The notes under the pieces: generated by a model
Database searches by the model: none
Seen by the model: only the letters and a program-made list of their open reading frames with translations
Told to the model about the DNA's origin: nothing
In this document: positions 59,317 through 64,000 of the stretch, piece after piece
Position numbering within the stretch: the first letter of the stretch is position 1
Layout of the letters: every line of letters begins with the position of its first letter
Program-made: the position numbers and the translations under genes
Assembly: GCA_030789695.1 (NCBI GenBank)
Contig: CM061142.1
Location: 352,321,486-352,385,485 of the forward strand
DNA length: 64,000 nucleotides
Source of the DNA: Scilla litardierei
Taxonomy: Eukaryota > Streptophyta > Magnoliopsida > Asparagales > Asparagaceae
Reading direction: 5' to 3'

Positions 59317-60962
59317 CTATATGTATCTCTCTGATATCATTGCAACGCTGCTAAGGCCCATCATCCATGGCACCTTAGACCCGTCACAAGATCCCTCACG
59401 AACTCGTTTTACGGTATGCCTCTCGACAACGCCCAACCCATCATAAGATCCCCATCTTATCGGGACTTGGTATGGCAAGAGCGATTACTTCGGGTCAGCT
59501 CATAATCAGAGAACCTGTACTCAAGATCAACACGCCCTGATACCACTATAGGGTTTTCTGGGTCATTATGGCTATAAAAACGACGTTCGGCCTAAGTCGG
59601 GTGGACAACAAGATCAAAAAAGCAGTGGAAAACAGTACTTAAAACATTTTTAAGTTTAAGCCCTAAAGGGAACAAACCCTAGCCAAGATCTCTAGTATCC
59701 CGGGGTTGGGTCCAACCAACCCCTAAGGATAGATCTATCTAACATTTGCAATTATAAACACATGAATATTTAAACTACATGCCTTTCACTTCGTTTCTAT
59801 AAAATACAAAGCGTCGTTTTCAGCAACATTTCTTTGGCCCCGTGCCACTTCTCCTAAGCCAAACCGCGTATCAAGCCGTACCTCGTCCCAGGCCGAACAG
59901 CTTCCCAAACCACGCCACATCCCAAGGCAAGCAACACCCTTGTCACCGAGCCAACCATATGCCGAAGATTTCACCTTGAGTGGATCCTTCGTCAAAACTT
60001 TGGATCCGATCCGAGCTCCCTCGTAGCTTTGCTAGAGCCCGAACGGGAGCAAGGAAGAATTTAGGAGAAAGAGAATATTTTCTTTAAGCTCAGATCCAGG
60101 CTTCCTTACGTTTAATGTAGCTACTCAGATCTAGATCTTGGGACGAGTTTGAAGGAGGGGAGCAGGCCCCTATTTATATAGGCAGATGACCCCTCCCCTT
60201 CACTCCATATCCGATGTGGGACTAAAAGTTTAGGAGGAAAAATTAATTAAAGTTTGCCTTTCACAAAGGCCAAACTTTAGCAAATTTTTCATCCATCACT
60301 GTTGAGCTTCGCAAGTGATACAACCTATCAAATCGAATAGGGTTGAACGGTGAACGCGTAGGAAGAAACGGCACTCCATTCCGAGTCCGTTTGACCCCCT
60401 CAATTGAGCATCAAAAGTTGGCAAAAACCAAGTTTTTTCGCAAAAAAAATGAGCCGCCAGAAAAAGAGAAACAAGGGTTCGCAACCCTAGGCATGGGGCC
60501 CACTGTGTGGACCCCACGTGCCAGCGTGCACCCAGCCTGGCATGTGCACGTGTGCTGTGCACGCGCCTGCGTGCACGTAGACGGAGCCCCGCCCGCATCT
60601 AGTGGGCGGGCCCCGCCTGGCAGGCACAAGCATGCACCCGCCTTCGCAGGCACGTGAAGGCCCGCCTTGTCGACTGGGCGGGTTGGGCGCCTGCGGGTGT
60701 GGGACCCGACCCGCAATGCTCTTTAATGGGCTTTCTATCATTTTTGGCTTTATTTTGAGCGTTTGGAGTTCGTTTCTGACGCGGTTTGAACCTGTGTTTA
60801 GACCGGGATGATCCCGTCATCTAGGTAACAGTTTCCACGTGTTTATTATATTAAATATGCATGCAAACATTTTACGACACATTTAATTCCCTTTGCATCA
60901 TGACGTGCACCCCGGCTTGCTATCCGCAAATGGCCGGGGGACCCGCGAGGGGTTTAGAAATT
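59317..60962 (-). mobile_element. Element I: minus-strand LTR fragment with initiator tRNA-Met-like primer site
   Basis: GCCCTGATACCA at 59537-59548 is the reverse complement of a primer site with one mismatch to TGGTATCAGAGC. The LTR would start at about 59549 and may end near AGGTAACA (about 60830), but the ends are not clean. A TATA-like palindrome is at 60170-60181. Upstream on the minus strand (60490-60680) it is GC-rich with four TGCAC words. No coding is visible. Family unknown. Confidence 0.45.
60170..60181 (-). promoter_or_regulatory. Putative TATA box of element I
   Basis: Minus strand CCTATATAAATA, followed by GGGGCCTGC and a purine/pyrimidine-biased leader toward lower coordinates. 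Confidence 0.45.
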
Positions 60963-62479
60963 TGTAACCGCAAGCGCACGGTGTTGTAGTGTGGCTTGGG
61001 GGTCGAACACAGGGAGGCGAGGTCGTGCTTAAGTCAAGTAGGACCAAAATCACCCTGGGGGCGAGCTAGCCCGAATTGGTAGATGGTTGTCACGGAAGGA
61101 AATAAAAGGTATGAACAACAAGAAAGTAAACCCAGGACTTTGGTTTCCACTCCAATGAGAGACTCTCGCCGATACGGCCTACGGGTATGGATAGCGATAG
61201 GAATTAGGGTCTAATGGTGAGACGTTGCCTCTGAAAGTGGTACCGGCATCCCATGGGCCCGATATTCCGGTCGGTGCCCAGGATGATACACCGGACTTCT
61301 CGGATTCGATCAGTGGGCACTCCCGTGTCCATTAACACTGATCGATCCCAGGAGCACTAAGCCCGCAACGATGACTCCCAACGTCTCATCCTGCCGCTCC
61401 CGTGTGCTAGGATTCGACGTCTACGCTATGGGTGTGAGCTATGGCTAGGGAGTCAACCGCCAAGTTTATTCCCCCTTTGCCCAACGGTCAAAGGCGGTCT
61501 TTTTCCCGCCGATGACAATGAAACACCCCGCGTAACCGTTAGATTCCTAATCCCTATCGATTTCCTAACCCTATGGACGCATCGGGAAGAGCCCCCGAAG
61601 GGGTTTCCACAAAAATCCCAGATTTGGGAACTACTCACAAAAATTCATTGAAAAGCGATCTAAATAAAAATTAACCGTTGGAATCATAATCGGACGATTG
61701 GAATGTGGAAGTAATAGAGTAATTAAGACAATACTAAAATTTGAGGAAGATCCGAAAACTTACAAAAGAATAGTAATTACAGCCGTCACAATGTGAGAAA
61801 ACAGTAAAAAACTCGCAGCTCCCCGTTTCTGGAACCCTAGGGGTTCTATTTATAGACTCTCGCATCACCCGATCGGTTGACAAGTCAACCGATCGGTTGA
61901 TCCGTTACAAAATAATAACAGAAAACGGCGAGCTTTCACCCGGTCATATGAACCGGTCGGGTGAGTTCTTGAGTGACCGGTTGGATCTTGGCGCCATCGG
62001 GTGAAGCGATCGGTTAGGTGCCTGTGTCTTCAGCTCCTCATCATCAGTTACAGATGAACCGACCGGGTGAGAGTCACCCGATCGGTTGGAATTCTGCTCG
62101 AAAAGACAGAGAACAGGCCCCCGCTGAACCGGTCTGTGAACCGGTCGGGTGACTTCCATATGAGCTCCGGCTGAGACCGGGTGGTGCACGCGTGCATCAC
62201 CCGATCGGTTGGAGATGACCAACCGACCGGGTGAGGGGCTGAAAGATGAATTCTTCGACGTTTGACCCCCTGGATCACGCGTGACTCCTCCCGTTGCTCC
62301 GGGGACTTGAGATATCATCGTTAAACGTCCCCTACGTGGTCAACCTCCTGTAAACATGGATAAACAAAGAAAAGTGAAAGAAAACGAGAAAATACGAGAA
62401 AACGAATAAAAGACGGCGAAAAACACGGGGAAACACAAAAGAAAACGTGCGTGAATATTTGAAATATAAACGCACGTCA
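60963..62479 (-). repeat. Element H 3' LTR (gypsy-like, family not identified)
   Basis: Plus-strand ends TGTAACC (60963) and ACGTCA (62479), 1517 bp. The right end is followed at once by a polypurine tract on the minus strand. A TATA-like CTATAAATAG (minus strand 61855-61846) splits it into U3 on the right, with a motif array, and a leader on the left. No second LTR is in the window, so the boundaries rest on these signs. Confidence 0.5.
61866..62233. promoter_or_regulatory. U3 array of ACCCGATCGGTT-like motifs (element H)
   Basis: About 14 copies of a self-complementary motif such as CACCCGATCGGTTG or CAACCGACCGGGTG, in both orientations, directly upstream of the TATA-like box on the minus strand. 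Confidence 0.65.
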
Positions 62480-64000
62480 AAATCCCCCAAGCTGAACTCT
62501 TCCTCGTCCTCGAGGAAGACGAGTGAGAGTAGGAGCTCGGAGGGAAAAAAATAGAGAGGAAGAAAGAAAAAGAAAACTATATGTCCTAGATCGTCCGTCA
62601 GAGCCAAAAAAAATCAAAAACGACACACCAAGCAAGCAAACGCCAAATCACACCACTAAACCTAGGAAAACGAGTCCAAATAAGTGTCGTGGGCCCACGC
62701 GGTGAGGCGCGAGTGAGTGCGGTCGGGTACTAGCAAACGGTGTCGCTTTTTACAATGTGCCATGAGCTCATATACGCAAATCCAGGAAATGACCCAAATA
62801 CCGATTCGAATTTGAAATTGCGGTGAATATTAGTTCAAGCGTGCATGAGAAGAGTAAATATAGAAGCGTATCATGCATCGGGGACTCCACAACTAGGGTT
62901 AAGGAAATCACGCCAATATAGCCTAGATACTAGCTAAAAAGTTCCTAAGCCAAGTGTTTTCGATAACGATGGGGGTTGAGATGATGTGGAGTAGAACACT
63001 CGGTGCAAATTATCACCTTCCCTTTATTCTCGGTAAGTAGGAAAAAATATTCACACGTGAATTTTTTTGGGTTTGGGGCATTTGTATTTTTTTTGGCTTT
63101 TCGGCTATACAAAATTTTTCTTTTCTTCTCTTTTTGGGTTTTTCTTTTCTCATTTTTTTTCTTATTTTTTTGGATTTTTGGGTTTTTGGCTATACACATG
63201 TGCACTCTCCCAAGTGGGAGAACGGTACACGACGAGGGGATTTGCACCAAGTAAAACAAAAAAGAAGTCGAAATCTAAACACTTGGGCAAAGGAAACTAT
63301 TCTCGCTAAATAGAGCTTAGGCTAAACGGGTTATCCTAGTCCTTAGTTGTGGAATCCCGACGCATGCGAATTGAATTATACGATATAAATTTAGCATGCA
63401 TATAATGGAAGCAAGTACATCATATTCAAATCGAAGAATGATAATCTAGGGGTCATTCCTGGACAGATATATAAAGTAAAATCACCAAGTAGAAGCACAT
63501 CAAATAGCTAGGCACGACGCACGACTCACAAAAAAGCTAAGTGGACCCACGATGCGTGAAACGCAAGAGGACTCGAAATCCTAGGGTTAGTGAGTGTGAT
63601 TATCGATGCAATGCTAGGTGTGTGTGACTTTGTGGCGATTCATCATAGGATTCATGTCTAGGAGAAAGAGCTAAAAAGAAGAAAAGAAAAAATAAAAACA
63701 CGATGAAAACGACACAAAAAACGAAAAAGAAGGACTCAAACGACGCACACAGTGCGACTCCCCCAAGCTAAAGTTTGCATTGCCCCCAATGCAATATGAG
63801 TGAGTACGGGAGGGCAATGAAGATGGTGGGGAATACGCACCGACAAAAAAAGAAATGAAAAAGAGGAAAACACAGAGATGATACTTAAAATAAAGAAAGA
63901 TCAAAATCGAAAATCAAACGACACTAAAATAAAAATAAAACTACATGACACGACACTCAAAAAAGGAGAAAAACAAGCACACACACAAAAATGAGAAAAA
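62480..64000 (-). other. Element H 3' interior, non-coding
   Basis: It begins with AAATCCCCCAAGCT, a reverse-complemented polypurine tract (62480-62493). A second CCCCCAAGCT lies near 63760. The rest is purine-rich on the plus strand with a T-rich stretch at 63060-63200. The open frames here are low complexity, and I see no protein motif. Confidence 0.45.

Noticed and set aside
63003..63309. Phe/Leu-rich open frames that look like membrane segments
   Set aside because: They come from T-runs in the non-coding interior of element H.

Overview
The window is a block of nested plant retrotransposons with no host gene that I can support. The lineages present are plant lineages: Ty3/gypsy chromoviruses of Tekay/Del type with a C-terminal chromodomain, an Athila-type gypsy element with a tRNA-Asp-like primer site, and a SIRE/Maximus-like copia element. 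This points to a flowering plant with a repeat-rich genome. I cannot name the species. Element letters below are mine.

Left half (1-31095, all elements on the minus strand). Four LTR elements are stacked inside one another. Copia element E is split by gypsy element B, B is split by gypsy element A, and A is split by gypsy element C (6558-15857), which is complete. A, B and E begin to the left of the window. B also carries a Mutator-like element (17744-18713, 9-bp target duplication) and a 740-bp solo LTR (24615-25354). B and C have about 3-kb LTRs around AT-rich, non-coding interiors. A keeps a broken gag-protease, and E keeps a broken gag.

Middle (31096-38918) and 58581-59316. These are remains of an Athila-type element F on the plus strand: LTR, primer site, broken gag-protease and a piece of reverse transcriptase. 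A Tekay solo LTR (33138-35592, target duplication GTTTG) sits in its LTR. A full Tekay element G1 (38919-58575, target duplication TAAGT) sits just after its protease. A second copy of the same family, G2 (44020-53767, target duplication GATCC), sits inside G1's polymerase gene. G1 and G2 hold gag, protease, reverse transcriptase, RNase H, integrase and chromodomain, with a few stops and frameshifts each.

Right end (59317-64000). A minus-strand fragment I with a tRNA-iMet-like primer site is followed by the 3' LTR and 3' interior of a further minus-strand element H.

Points that stand out. (1) The Tekay-like elements appear to carry spliceosomal introns at the gag-protease junction (same codon and phase in A, G1 and G2), inside integrase, and in the LTR leader. 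(2) The LTR leaders of C, G1, G2 and the solo LTR share hairpins with compensatory stem changes and near-constant loops. (3) A, B, C, G1 and G2 share a primer site that fits the 3' end of plant tRNA-Ile rather than initiator tRNA-Met. (4) Three unrelated families have dense arrays of short self-complementary motifs just upstream of the TATA box. These are readings of the sequence and have not been tested.
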